From NCBI GenBank assembly GCA_050015055.1, contig JBEKCD010000006.1:1-64000 (forward strand): DNA of 64,000 bases. The letters run 5' to 3'. The notes beneath the pieces are model-generated. The model was not told where the DNA came from. It saw nothing but the letters and a program-made list of their open reading frames with translations, and did not search any database. The number at the start of each line of letters is the position of its first letter. Within the stretch, counting starts at the first letter, position 1. Source of the DNA: JBEKCD01 sp050015055 (GTDB taxonomy: Archaea; Thermoproteota; Bathyarchaeia; Bathyarchaeales; Bathycorpusculaceae). Shown here piece by piece: positions 43,931 through 51,933 of the stretch. The position numbers and the translations under genes are program-made.

Positions 43931-44377
43931 ATGAAGCTAACTGCTGAACTTGTCCCTTCTACAGTTTGGTACTCTTCTCTCTATAGACTCTTGCCTAGAG
44001 AGGTTTGGAATAGCATAAGAGAGGGCATTATTGCGGAAAAAGGCAGAGTTTGCGAAATCTGTGGTGAAGAAAACGGGAAAATGAATTTGCATGAAATATG
44101 GAATTATGATGACGCAAAATACATTCAGAGGCTCAGTGGATTCATTCTTTTGTGCGAAATGTGTCATCACGCAAAGCACATAGGTTTAGCTGGAGTCCTC
44201 GCCAATGAAGGAAAACTTGATTATAATGAAATCGCAAGGCACTTCTGCAAGGTAAATGGCTGTTCTGAAAAGGAATTTACTAAGCATGTAGACGATGCCT
44301 TTAGGATTTGGAAAAAACGCTCTCAGCATCAATGGACACCAGATTTCGGAGAGTATGGAAAATATCTCAAAAAGTAA
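43931..44377 (+). CDS. HNH-like protein
   Basis: 148 residues. CEICGEEN...LHEIWNYDD...FILLCEMCHHAKHIG gives the zinc-binding Cys pairs and central His of an HNH/beta-beta-alpha-Me fold. The final part is basic. Whether the catalytic His pair is complete is uncertain. The 3' end overlaps the next frame. Confidence 0.65.
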   Translation: MKLTAELVPSTVWYSSLYRLLPREVWNSIREGIIAEKGRVCEICGEENGKMNLHEIWNYDDAKYIQRLSGFILLCEMCHHAKHIGLAGVLANEGKLDYNEIARHFCKVNGCSEKEFTKHVDDAFRIWKKRSQHQWTPDFGEYGKYLKK

Positions 44378-44760
44378 GAAGAATTTTTGATGGATATTGG
44401 ATTTGGTTATTTAGTAAAGCAAAACCTACCCATGGGATAGCTGGAAAATACCTTTTCTTTTCTGATGACAAAAACAAACTAATCGAAATAGCTATTAGTG
44501 AAATTGAAAATCATGGATTTCACCATGCAAAAGTGAACGATAAGCTCTTAGAAGGTCAGACTGAGTATGTTTTGTGTCTCTATTATGAGGATGATTCACG
44601 TAAGCAAGAGTTAGCTGAAAGAAACAAGCAAGAATATGAAGTCAAGTACCGATATTGGAAAAGTGATTTTGACACTCTGACAGGAAAATACAGCAAAGAG
44701 TTTTTGGACAAACTTTCGGAGGATGAGAGGAAGCATTTCACCAAAGAAAAAGATTATTGA
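44332..44760 (+). CDS. Hypothetical protein
   Basis: About 142 residues from ATG 44332, overlapping the HNH gene by 46 nt (frame opens at 44308). The N-terminal half has KYLFFSDDKNKLIEIAISEIENHGFHHAKV, a compact alpha-beta pattern; the C-terminal half is charged helix. No family recognised. Start uncertain. Confidence 0.5.
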   Translation: MDTRFRRVWKISQKVRRIFDGYWIWLFSKAKPTHGIAGKYLFFSDDKNKLIEIAISEIENHGFHHAKVNDKLLEGQTEYVLCLYYEDDSRKQELAERNKQEYEVKYRYWKSDFDTLTGKYSKEFLDKLSEDERKHFTKEKDY

Positions 44761-44948
44761 ATTCAAGGACAGAGACGAGAGAGAGCGCGCACTGGAATTC
44801 GGCAGAAAACCGCGATTTTGAGACCCTATGGGTGTTTCGTGAACATGTGATAGAACCCACTCAAGGAAGCTTAAGAAAAAGGATAGTAGAGTGTCGCCTT
44901 GCCAAAAGAAATAAGCCAGAAGGCAGTAGTTCAGATCAGGGAATATGA
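44757..44948 (+). CDS. Doubtful short open frame
   Basis: 63 codons from a TTG, overlapping the previous stop and the start of the next frame by 4 nt each. It runs through a short GC tract (44785-44790) and has no recognisable content. The tidy overlaps could be real coupling or chance. Confidence 0.2.
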   Translation: MNSRTETRESAHWNSAENRDFETLWVFREHVIEPTQGSLRKRIVECRLAKRNKPEGSSSDQGI

Positions 44949-44992
44949 CACTAATTCGGGATCAAAACGTTAAATCTAATAGGTCCTCCCAT

Positions 44993-46993
44993 ATGAGCGA
45001 TCGAATTAAGCGAGAGAATAAAATACTTAGAGACATGCTGGGTTTTGAAGCGAAGTGTAAGAGCTTTGTAATTGATCCTCTTTACGGTCCAGTTTCTCTG
45101 ACCAGAAGGGAGAATGAGATCATCGAGACACATCTCATGCGAAGACTCAAGAACATTAAGCAATTAGGGTTCATTTCAAACCTGTATCCAGCAGCCAATC
45201 ATTCTAGGTTCGAACATTCTATAGGGACGCTTCATACCACTTGGGAAATTTTCAAAAGATTCATAATCAATAGTAGCGCCCATCGTCTTTGGCTCTCAGG
45301 GTTCAATTTCAGTGTATTTGACAGATATTCAATCCAACAAGCTCTTAGACTATCCGGTCTGCTTCATGACATAGGACATGGACCTTATTCCCACACGTTC
45401 GAAACGATATTTGAGGATTTTCCAAGACTGAAACTGCTAAATCATGAATCGCTTACGCTTTACATGTTGTCTTACAGTCTGGACCAAGAAATACAACCTT
45501 CCAATGACACGGTTGTCCAAGGCCTTAGGGATATGATTGGTCGATACTCAGAGTGGGAACCATTTCAAACTTATCGAAAGGAGCTTTCCAGGGCAATCAA
45601 CGACACAAGGCTACAAAGGTATGTCTTGATGATTCTAAACAATAATATCACGTTTGATGACTTCCAACCTCCAGAGGAATTTACGAAAATTCGAAAATTC
45701 CTGAATGCGTTGATCACGAGTGATGTTGGGTCAGATCGCGTAGATTACTTGCTTAGAGACACCTACTTCACTGGTTTAGGCTATCGCTTCAACCTTTATC
45801 AGATTCTTGAAAGTATCGTTGCAACTTACGACAGAACAAACGATATGTTAAGGATGGCAATAGATTCTGAATTTAGAAATGCAGTGGAGTTTTTGTTAAC
45901 CACAAGATATTATCACTATCGACTGATTGCCCACAATCCCCTGAACCTTGATCAGGAATTCGCATTTAGATGCAATTTAAAGCTTGATGTGGAAAAGAAC
46001 CCTATCAAGGCATTGGAGCTTGCGACTCTTGATGAATACGAGATCCAGAAGCACCTCTCCCGTAAGGTAAAAAGATACTCCAGAGTCTTCACATCATACT
46101 TGCGGGATATCAAAATCAACCGGTATAGGTACTTTTTCTATCGCATAGCAAATGACAGTTTTATGAAGAAGGCATATGTGGATATTATCAAGCGAAACAT
46201 TGTAAAAGCAAACAAAAGACGTAATCCAAGTTCAAAACTCAAGAACAGCGACATTCACATCGTAATAGTCTTGGAAAAACCGCACATACCTCTTTTACAT
46301 GTGTATAGGAAGAAGTATAGAGTCGAAATGGATGAAGTAATAGAATATCACAGTAATCTTTTGCACGATTGGTCCGACATAATAATTGCCCTCGGACGAA
46401 CATACCTGCTTGACAGTTTATTCATGGTCTATGTTCCCGAAGAGTACAAAGTGGAAGTTGAACAGACGTTGTGCTATAGCAGAAGGTTTTACCTGTCAAG
46501 TGATATATTTAAGAGACTCTTAGCTAGAAATCGCCGACAAAATAAATGGCATAGACTTGATATCCTGTTGTTTTCCCTTTACAAGGCCACAAAGGAAGGT
46601 TCACAGCCAATCGTAATATTGGGCAAACTGTTCGAAAAAGTGATGATACTTCAGAAAAGCCTCGCAATAGAAGAAGCTTATTCGATGGAAGATTGTTATG
46701 ATCCTGAAAAACAGGAGCGATTTGACTACTGCATGTCTGTATTGAATGATTTGTTAATATTCGGTGTTTCAGAAATAATCGGGATAGACCTGAAATATAT
46801 GAGTGCTAAAAAAGAAAGAGGCAAATTGGCTTTGAAGCCAAAATATGAGATAACTCCGATATTTGATTGGGTTGTTGATCCAGCAGTAGGCCCGAAAAGA
46901 AGAGAGAACTCGAATCTCGAACGTATCCTACAATATTATCCAAAGGAAATTAGGAAAATCATTGGTTACCACCGTTTAAGAAAAGAGGCATAA
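44993..46993 (+). CDS. SAMHD1/dGTPase-like HD-domain protein
   Basis: About 666 residues from ATG 44993 (the frame opens at 44945). The HD metal site is visible as NHSRFEHSIGT (first His) and LSGLLHDIGHGPYSH (HD pair), with the later aspartate in SDVGSDRVDYLLRDT. This is the SAMHD1/YdhJ-like subfamily that hydrolyses dNTPs; several members act in antiviral defence by depleting dNTPs. The C-terminal ~300 residues have no recognisable domain. It heads a plus-strand set with Cas4-like and TIR genes. After its TAA the same frame stays open for 80 codons. Confidence 0.8.
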   Translation: MSDRIKRENKILRDMLGFEAKCKSFVIDPLYGPVSLTRRENEIIETHLMRRLKNIKQLGFISNLYPAANHSRFEHSIGTLHTTWEIFKRFIINSSAHRLWLSGFNFSVFDRYSIQQALRLSGLLHDIGHGPYSHTFETIFEDFPRLKLLNHESLTLYMLSYSLDQEIQPSNDTVVQGLRDMIGRYSEWEPFQTYRKELSRAINDTRLQRYVLMILNNNITFDDFQPPEEFTKIRKFLNALITSDVGSDRVDYLLRDTYFTGLGYRFNLYQILESIVATYDRTNDMLRMAIDSEFRNAVEFLLTTRYYHYRLIAHNPLNLDQEFAFRCNLKLDVEKNPIKALELATLDEYEIQKHLSRKVKRYSRVFTSYLRDIKINRYRYFFYRIANDSFMKKAYVDIIKRNIVKANKRRNPSSKLKNSDIHIVIVLEKPHIPLLHVYRKKYRVEMDEVIEYHSNLLHDWSDIIIALGRTYLLDSLFMVYVPEEYKVEVEQTLCYSRRFYLSSDIFKRLLARNRRQNKWHRLDILLFSLYKATKEGSQPIVILGKLFEKVMILQKSLAIEEAYSMEDCYDPEKQERFDYCMSVLNDLLIFGVSEIIGIDLKYMSAKKERGKLALKPKYEITPIFDWVVDPAVGPKRRENSNLERILQYYPKEIRKIIGYHRLRKEA

Positions 46994-47119
46994 TGGAGCG
47001 TAACCGCCTTTGAGAAGAACGTTAAAACAGAAATAATATTCCGATCACTAATTGACTCAGCAACTCGAGAAGTGGAAAAACTTCTAAGTATCTATTCCGT
47101 ATTGGATAAAGAGAACAAG

Positions 47120-47236
47120 ATGGAAAAGAAATTCTGCGCTCATTGCAAAAATACATTGCCTCTCTACTCAAAGCCCCCCAAAAACGGGAAGGATGGCGAA
47201 AAGAAAGCGCGGGCTACAGTCGTTTCAACAAACTGA
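47120..47236 (+). CDS. Small Cys-pair peptide or read-through tail
   Basis: 38 codons from ATG 47120 (KKFCAHCKNTLPLYSK). It is the end of a longer open stretch that begins directly after the HD gene's TAA and stays in the same frame (46994-47236). It may be a separate small zinc peptide, or the former C-terminus of the HD protein now cut off by the stop. It ends 3 nt before the next gene. Confidence 0.35.
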   Translation: MEKKFCAHCKNTLPLYSKPPKNGKDGEKKARATVVSTN

Positions 47237-47239
47237 GAA

Positions 47240-47926
47240 ATGATAAAAATGAGAAACAAATTTTCAAAGATTCAAGATATTAAATCACATCCCAAGCTTA
47301 AACATTGTGGTATATTAGATGGAACTCTGCTTATTCCGATAAGTGCTATTAACCAGTATATTTATTGCCAAATTGGGTTCTATTTGTATCACGTGAGAAA
47401 CGTAAAACCCAAAGAAAGAGAAAGACTCATATTTGGAACATTAATGCACTCGAAAATCGAAGACGAGTTCAACGAAGAATCAGAACTGGTATCTCCTGAA
47501 TTATATGAAAAACTCATTCAAACAAAACAGGAATTTGAAGGCGCAGAGCTAACAATCTACAGCAAACGACTTAACACTTTTGGAAGAATAGACAAACCCA
47601 TATTTCATAAAAATTGCGTAGAAATAATAGATTGGATTACTACAAAAAATCTTGTTCCTTGGAGAAGCAAAGTGTGCCAGCTTACTGGATACGCACTTAC
47701 ATTCAAAGATATGTTTAATGAAAAACGTGAAATACATTTAGGAATAGGAAGTACCCTGACCAGAGAGCTCATTCCTGTAGAATTTTCAGAAAAAAACATC
47801 TTTGAAACAAAGAGAGTAATCAAAGAAATTCTCGAACACTTCAAGAATCCATCTTTCGGTTATACCCCAACAACTCACAGTTGCAGAAACTGTAACTATC
47901 TCAACATTTGTAAACACAAACGCTAG
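47240..47926 (+). CDS. Cas4-like PD-(D/E)XK protein with Cys cluster
   Basis: 228 residues. IPISAINQYIYCQIGFYL gives the N-terminal Cys, FGTLMHSKIEDEF the His/Glu region, GRIDKPIF and CVEIIDWITTK the nuclease core, and CRNCNYLNICKHK the C-terminal CxxC...C set that with the first Cys can hold a 4Fe-4S cluster. Cas4 and AddB/RecB-type nucleases share this plan. The core D ... E-x-n-K spacing is unusual, so activity is uncertain. No cas1/cas2 or CRISPR array is nearby, so it is a stand-alone Cas4-like protein, probably defence or element cargo. Confidence 0.65.
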   Translation: MIKMRNKFSKIQDIKSHPKLKHCGILDGTLLIPISAINQYIYCQIGFYLYHVRNVKPKERERLIFGTLMHSKIEDEFNEESELVSPELYEKLIQTKQEFEGAELTIYSKRLNTFGRIDKPIFHKNCVEIIDWITTKNLVPWRSKVCQLTGYALTFKDMFNEKREIHLGIGSTLTRELIPVEFSEKNIFETKRVIKEILEHFKNPSFGYTPTTHSCRNCNYLNICKHKR

Positions 47927-48058
47927 GATTGTCGCCTAAAGCCATGCCGTATAAATGGCTAGGCCTGATAGACAGAAATGGCAAAGCGCGCTCAGTATTA
48001 TACAAAAAGAAGCCTTATATCGTGACTGACACAATGAAAGATATTTAGGGTTATTCCA

Positions 48059-48883
48059 TTGAGTGAATTTGAAAAATGGTTAAGAAGAAATTGGAAAGAC
48101 TATTCCTTTACAAGATGGAAAAAGGATTTCGGTCAACGCCTCGTTGGGAAATACGATGGCGGAACTTGGAACAATGACGAAATAGTGCTCATCTATCATT
48201 TTGTTGAGAGAAAACCGACAGTTGAGGATTTTGCTGAATTTCTAAAAGACCTTGGAAAATTTTATGACGATTACGCAGATGACTACGATGTTGATGGAGC
48301 TTACTTCATTGTCTATCAAGAATACGATAAGAAAGCCTTCAGTCTTATGCTTCAGAGATTCGATGAGGAGTTAAAGGGCTTGGTCAGGATAAAAAGGCTT
48401 GGAGAAGAACTCGATGCTTCTCTTGCTGGAACACCGACCAAACAAGAGGCAACCACGAAGAAGGAAGTCTTCATTGTTCACGGGAGAGAAAAAGCTCCTG
48501 CATTTGAACTTGCCAGAATCCTTGAGAAAGAGTTCAAACTTGAAACGACACTACTGCAGGAACAACCACATGGAGGAAGAACGTTGATTGAAAAGCTTGA
48601 AGACTATTCCAACGTCGGATATGCGTTTGTGATTGTAACACCAGACGATGTGGGTGGACTTAAAGGAGAAGAACTTAAGGAGAGACCACGACAAAACGTT
48701 ATTCTTGAATGGGGACATTTCATAGCGAAAATAGGGAGAAATAGGACATGTATTTTGCTTAAGGGCAACATAGATCTTCCTTCAGACATGCAAGGGGTAG
48801 GCTACCATAGTTTCAATGATAGCGTGGAAGAAGTCTTCCTCAAAATCAAAAGAGAACTAAAAAATGCTAATCTCATTAACTAG
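48059..48883 (+). CDS. TIR-domain protein (CAP12/Pycsar-type)
   Basis: 274 residues. The C-terminal domain (about 136-265) matches the TIR-like nucleotide-binding family (PF10137 type): EVFIVHGREKAPAFELAR, FVIVTPDDVG, ARQNVILEWGHFIAKIG-like segment as RQNVILEWGHFIAKIG, and GVGYHSFND. In defence systems such TIR domains degrade NAD when triggered. The N-terminal ~130 residues (FEKWLRRNWKDYSFTRWKKD onward) are unassigned and may be the sensor. It starts with a TTG at 48059 (residue 1 of SEFEKW). It closes the cargo of element 2. Confidence 0.78.
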   Translation: MSEFEKWLRRNWKDYSFTRWKKDFGQRLVGKYDGGTWNNDEIVLIYHFVERKPTVEDFAEFLKDLGKFYDDYADDYDVDGAYFIVYQEYDKKAFSLMLQRFDEELKGLVRIKRLGEELDASLAGTPTKQEATTKKEVFIVHGREKAPAFELARILEKEFKLETTLLQEQPHGGRTLIEKLEDYSNVGYAFVIVTPDDVGGLKGEELKERPRQNVILEWGHFIAKIGRNRTCILLKGNIDLPSDMQGVGYHSFNDSVEEVFLKIKRELKNANLIN

Positions 48884-49002
48884 AATCCGATGAAGGGAAA
48901 TCACTCATGTCAAATTTACGGAGTGCATGGGAAAAGAAGCATATTTTCGTCCAAGATGTTGAAAGGGATTGAGTAGAATAGCAATATTACTGTTTAATGG
49001 GG

Positions 49003-49026
49003 GGCTGGCGTGTCGGCCGTAACCCG
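49003..49026. other. Attachment-site copy B (rnpB 3'-end sequence)
   Basis: GGCTGGCGTGTCGGCCGTAACCCG differs at one base from rnpB's 3' end. It is followed by the same TCATTAGCCTTAGTAATTTTTCATTTT as copy C. It encodes GYGRHAS in the integrase N-terminal fragment. Confidence 0.85.
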
Positions 49027-49093
49027 TCATTAGCCTTAGTAATTTTTCATTTTGCTGTTTTTCTTGTTCTGGCTGGCTACTTTCGGGTGTCAT
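49003..49093 (-). pseudogene. Integrase N-terminal fragment of element 1
   Basis: ATG 49093 starts TPESSQPEQEKQQNEKLLRL, then MTGYGRHAS within the attachment sequence. Beyond it the frame runs into unrelated sequence (stop at 48905). Joined at the attachment sequence to the body of the integrase at 57131, it would give a complete native integrase. This is the split expected after integration through the integrase gene. Confidence 0.8.
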
Positions 49094-49208
49094 TTGGCTC
49101 TTTCTCCTTATAGTTATGGGTAAGGGTGAATTGTCTTTCCACCTTTATTTCGTTTTCACACAGTTCATATTCGCGCATAGGCATCGACCTTTCCTTTGGT
49201 TGCTGTGT

Positions 49209-49357
49209 CGGGACGAGAAAACAATAAATGTTTTGGGACGGTGGGTTCCCGAAATGTTTATGTTTTCGAGGACAAGGCTTTGAGTTTGATTGAGCAACTT
49301 TTTAGGACTGCGAGGTTCGTGTAGGATTTTCCGTCTCAGTAAAAAGTTGCGAAGTTC
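49209..49357. repeat. Element-conserved stem-loop region, copy in element 1
   Basis: Similar over about 150 bp to 41843-41995. The terminal stem is GCAACTTTTTA (49294-49304) / TAAAAAGTTGC (49340-49350) with a 35-nt loop. It lies about 120 bp upstream of the integrase start codon of the free element. Confidence 0.75.
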
Positions 49358-49403
49358 ATCCTTGGATGTTGTGTTTGTTTGCTGCTTGATTGCGCACGTC
49401 TGG

Positions 49404-49910
49404 TTACTCTTGAACTATGTTACCTGTTTCGTCGATGTGTGCTTCTTGCCAGTCATATTTGTTTCGGGCTACCGCCTTCTTTATCTGGTCGCGTATGGGT
49501 GCAACTGAGGGACACTTATGTTCTCTTGTAAGCAACATTATTTCGCTCACTGTGTCTTGGCTGTTCATTCCCTTGAACACAACGAAATCTATCGGATGAA
49601 ATATCGGTTTGACGTCAAATGGGTCTAATTTCATTTTTTGGAGCGATGGACATATTGCTTTGTAGAATGCTTTTTCAGATGCTTTTCTTCCTCTTTCTCT
49701 TGCTTCTTCTCTGAGCCTTTGTGCCTCTTCTTCGAACGCTTCTTCCTTTTTGGTCAGTGTTTGGTCTTTTATTTCATACTGGTCTAGCCATGTTTTTGGT
49801 GCGGGCCCCTTAGCTTTCAATCGTAGGTCTGATACTCTTGTTAGCTTGTTGCAGCAAGGGCATAGACAGAGAATCCTTCTGAACAACTGGTACTCTTCAA
49901 AAAGGCTCAT
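49404..49910 (-). CDS. Holliday-junction-endonuclease-like protein, motif-degenerate
   Basis: 168 residues. It resembles the Endonuc_Holl family (PF10107 type): N-terminal CPCC, a long coiled helix (TKKEEAFEEEAQRLREEARERG), and IFHPIDFVVFKGMNS. The E-x-K part of the active site is replaced by EIMLLTREHK, unlike the neighbouring paralogue, so it is probably non-catalytic. Its start overlaps the neighbour's stop (TAATG), so both are co-translated and may form a heterodimer (inference). Confidence 0.6.
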   Translation of the reverse strand: MSLFEEYQLFRRILCLCPCCNKLTRVSDLRLKAKGPAPKTWLDQYEIKDQTLTKKEEAFEEEAQRLREEARERGRKASEKAFYKAICPSLQKMKLDPFDVKPIFHPIDFVVFKGMNSQDTVSEIMLLTREHKCPSVAPIRDQIKKAVARNKYDWQEAHIDETGNIVQE

Positions 49911-50389
49911 TACACAAACACCTCATAGGAGACTTTATGGTCTCCAATTGCGTCGCGGATGGATTTTTGGTGATTGTTGAGTCTTGCCTTTCCGCTTTTG
50001 ACTTCAACGAAGCTCAGTGAGTCTACTTTGCCGTTTGATAGTCCGTTGAAGATTAAGAGGTCAATCGGGTCGCCAAGGAATTTGCTGTCTGGGACAACCC
50101 ATCTGAAGCCTCTTATGGTTGGGAGTGCGCGTTCAAGGTTTTTGCCTATGTTTACTGCTGTTGTTGTTCTTTCAGCTCCTTCAGTGGCGCGCTTCTTCAT
50201 TTTGGCTAGCTCTTCGTTGCGTGTTTCCAGCAAGGTGTTCAATTCGCTTTGGGTTCCGAGTGCTTCTGCTGGAAAAGGTTTCGTTCCATCAAAAAGGATT
50301 GCGTCAGAAAGTTTGAACTCTTCTCCACATGAACATTCCGCATATAGATTTGAATCTTTTAATTTTTTGATCAATTGGTCGATTTGCAT
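49910..50389 (-). CDS. Holliday-junction-endonuclease-like protein (PF10107 type)
   Basis: 159 residues. CSCGEEF at the N-terminus, a coiled helix, then DPIDLLIFNGLSNG and LSFVEVKSGKARLNNHQKSI, giving the D ... E-x-K active site of the PD-(D/E)XK fold. In the free element it could resolve replication or recombination intermediates. It precedes and overlaps the degenerate paralogue. Confidence 0.75.
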   Translation of the reverse strand: MQIDQLIKKLKDSNLYAECSCGEEFKLSDAILFDGTKPFPAEALGTQSELNTLLETRNEELAKMKKRATEGAERTTTAVNIGKNLERALPTIRGFRWVVPDSKFLGDPIDLLIFNGLSNGKVDSLSFVEVKSGKARLNNHQKSIRDAIGDHKVSYEVFV

Positions 50390-50529
50390 CTAAAGACACC
50401 TGTTGGTTACAATGCTAGATTAACACCTTCGCTTTTTAAAACTTTGCACATAATCGTTGGGCTAGTCCGATTTGCTAAAGCCCACGTTTACTACTTGGTG
50501 TTTCACGATATTGTTCTTGCTGGAGCGAT

Positions 50530-51156
50530 CTACTTCATGAATTTGTATTTTCTTGCCAGTGCTTCGAAGTCTTTACCTTCCATTATTTCACAAAGTATCA
50601 CATCGGTGATCGCGTTGAGGAACTCTAATCCCTCGTGACTATTTCCGCATTTTTCATGAATAGAATCCTCTGGAAAGAATTTTTTCAGGTCATTGGTTTG
50701 GTATGCTGATATTATTTTTTCTATGATTGACAACCAGTTCTTTCTAAGCTCGTCTAAGTCTTTTTCAATGGTGTGCAGAATGGGGTCTAGGCTGTCCACA
50801 AATTCGACGTCAAGCTCATTGACCCCCCATGGAACGTTTTGAATGAATACTCTTGTTGGTTTTCCTCTAAAACGCTTTTTTGTTCCCTTTGGAGGGCGTC
50901 CTAAAGGTTGCCTTTTCGTAGTGCTTTCTACGTACTTTGCTGCTACTAATTTGCTTAAAATGCTGTAGACGGAGGGTTTCGGTACTTCGATTTTTTTTGA
51001 GATTTCCTCTGCCGATAGACCCTCTATACCAACCTCTCTTAGCAGTTCTAGGATTTTCCAGTTTGTCTCGGAACCAAGTAATCTGGCTATTTGCCAGTCG
51101 TCTACGGGAATCGTAACATAATATTTGTTGGCTTTTCTGCTCATGTCTATCCTCAT
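50530..51156 (-). CDS. Winged-helix transcriptional regulator
   Basis: 208 residues. Winged helix at about 30-85 (SETNWKILELLREVGIEGLS, EVPKPSVYSILSKLVAAKYV), followed by a basic wing extension (RQPLGRPPKGTKKRFRGK) and a helical C-terminal part. It resembles ArsR/TrmB-like archaeal plasmid regulators. It is divergent from the Rep operon and may control it. ATG 51144 is an alternative start. Confidence 0.7.
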   Translation of the reverse strand: MRIDMSRKANKYYVTIPVDDWQIARLLGSETNWKILELLREVGIEGLSAEEISKKIEVPKPSVYSILSKLVAAKYVESTTKRQPLGRPPKGTKKRFRGKPTRVFIQNVPWGVNELDVEFVDSLDPILHTIEKDLDELRKNWLSIIEKIISAYQTNDLKKFFPEDSIHEKCGNSHEGLEFLNAITDVILCEIMEGKDFEALARKYKFMK

Positions 51157-51398
51157 TCTATAATTATCATAATTCTAGAATTTATGAGTTTCACTGCATT
51201 TCTCATTCTTACTGCAAAATATGCCAAAAATTTGAAGCTTTTTCGGTGGTAAATCTGTGCTCGGTGTGTCAATGCAAAAAAACGCGCGCAGTCTGGCGAA
51301 CGGTGTATGGTAATGAGAACAGTCCATTCTCGCGCTAGGTTTACTAGGTCCGTTCTAGAGCGTTTAGCGTTGAATGGGCGCGCACTGGGGGTCTTCCA

Positions 51399-51548
51399 AT
51401 GAGGGATGATATTTCTGGCGCATGCTTGGTTGGTTGTTATTGTTCTCATGCTGTCCTTACCGTCAAGATTGGAGTGTATCGTTGTCCTTTTGGTGCTTGT
51501 GTAAAGCGGGAGGTCTTGAGAGACAAGGAGGGTGTTGCTTTTGGTTGA
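51399..51548 (+). CDS. Cys-rich small protein, 49 residues
   Basis: ATG 51399 to TGA 51548. CLVGCYCSHAV and YRCPFGACVKRE give five Cys and one His in metal-binding spacing. It overlaps the following frame, starting the rep-containing plus-strand operon. A short GC tract (51378-51383) lies 15 nt before the ATG. No family recognised. Confidence 0.45.
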   Translation: MRDDISGACLVGCYCSHAVLTVKIGVYRCPFGACVKREVLRDKEGVAFG

Positions 51549-51933
51549 TGAGAGTGGTTTAAAGGGTTTATCATGTGTGCTTCGGAAGGACGTCTTGTGC
51601 TCGTATCGTAAGGTTGAGACATCGGGCTTTATGGATAGATGTTTTTCATGTCGTGAATATTCGAGATTTATGCGTGAGATGGATGCTCAGGACGAAGCTG
51701 AGGATGCGGCTTTTCTGGCCGAGTTTGAGCGTGAGAACAAGTTTGCGAAGTGTTCGTTTGAAGATTGTTTGTGTGACGGTGAGCACGGTAAGCTCGCCTG
51801 TTTTGGGACTAATTTAGACAGTAGCGAAGTGTGGACATGTCGGCGTTTTGACGTTGAGAAGCTGTCTCCTGATGGTATTATGCGACAAGAATATTTGAGT
51901 GCACTTAACGGGGGCTGGAGTAAGTCTAGATGA
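51532..51933 (+). CDS. Cys-rich protein upstream of rep
   Basis: 133 codons; the better start may be ATG 51631 (DRCFSCREYSRFMREMDAQD). Cys pairs CFSC, CSFEDCLC and a later TC suggest metal binding. The stop overlaps the Rep start by 4 nt (ATGA), which indicates coupled translation and a plasmid-replication context. No family recognised. Confidence 0.55.
   Translation: MLLLVDESGLKGLSCVLRKDVLCSYRKVETSGFMDRCFSCREYSRFMREMDAQDEAEDAAFLAEFERENKFAKCSFEDCLCDGEHGKLACFGTNLDSSEVWTCRRFDVEKLSPDGIMRQEYLSALNGGWSKSR

Larger units (their letters stand above)
41367..49026. mobile_element. Element 2, integrative element with defence-like cargo
   Basis: Bounded by direct attachment-sequence copies C and B. Left end: integrase 5' fragment and the conserved stem-loop region. 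A set of small minus-strand genes, a DEDDy exonuclease, then plus-strand HNH, HD, Cas4-like and TIR genes. Its own integrase body, expected left of copy B, is not recognisable, so the element cannot excise unaided. Confidence 0.7.

Noticed and set aside
42000..49000. CRISPR-Cas locus suggested by the Cas4-like gene
   Set aside because: No repeat array and no cas1, cas2 or effector genes are visible.
51153..51449. 98-codon minus-strand frame upstream of the winged-helix regulator
   Set aside because: No ribosome site, no recognisable content, and it is opposite the Cys-rich small gene.
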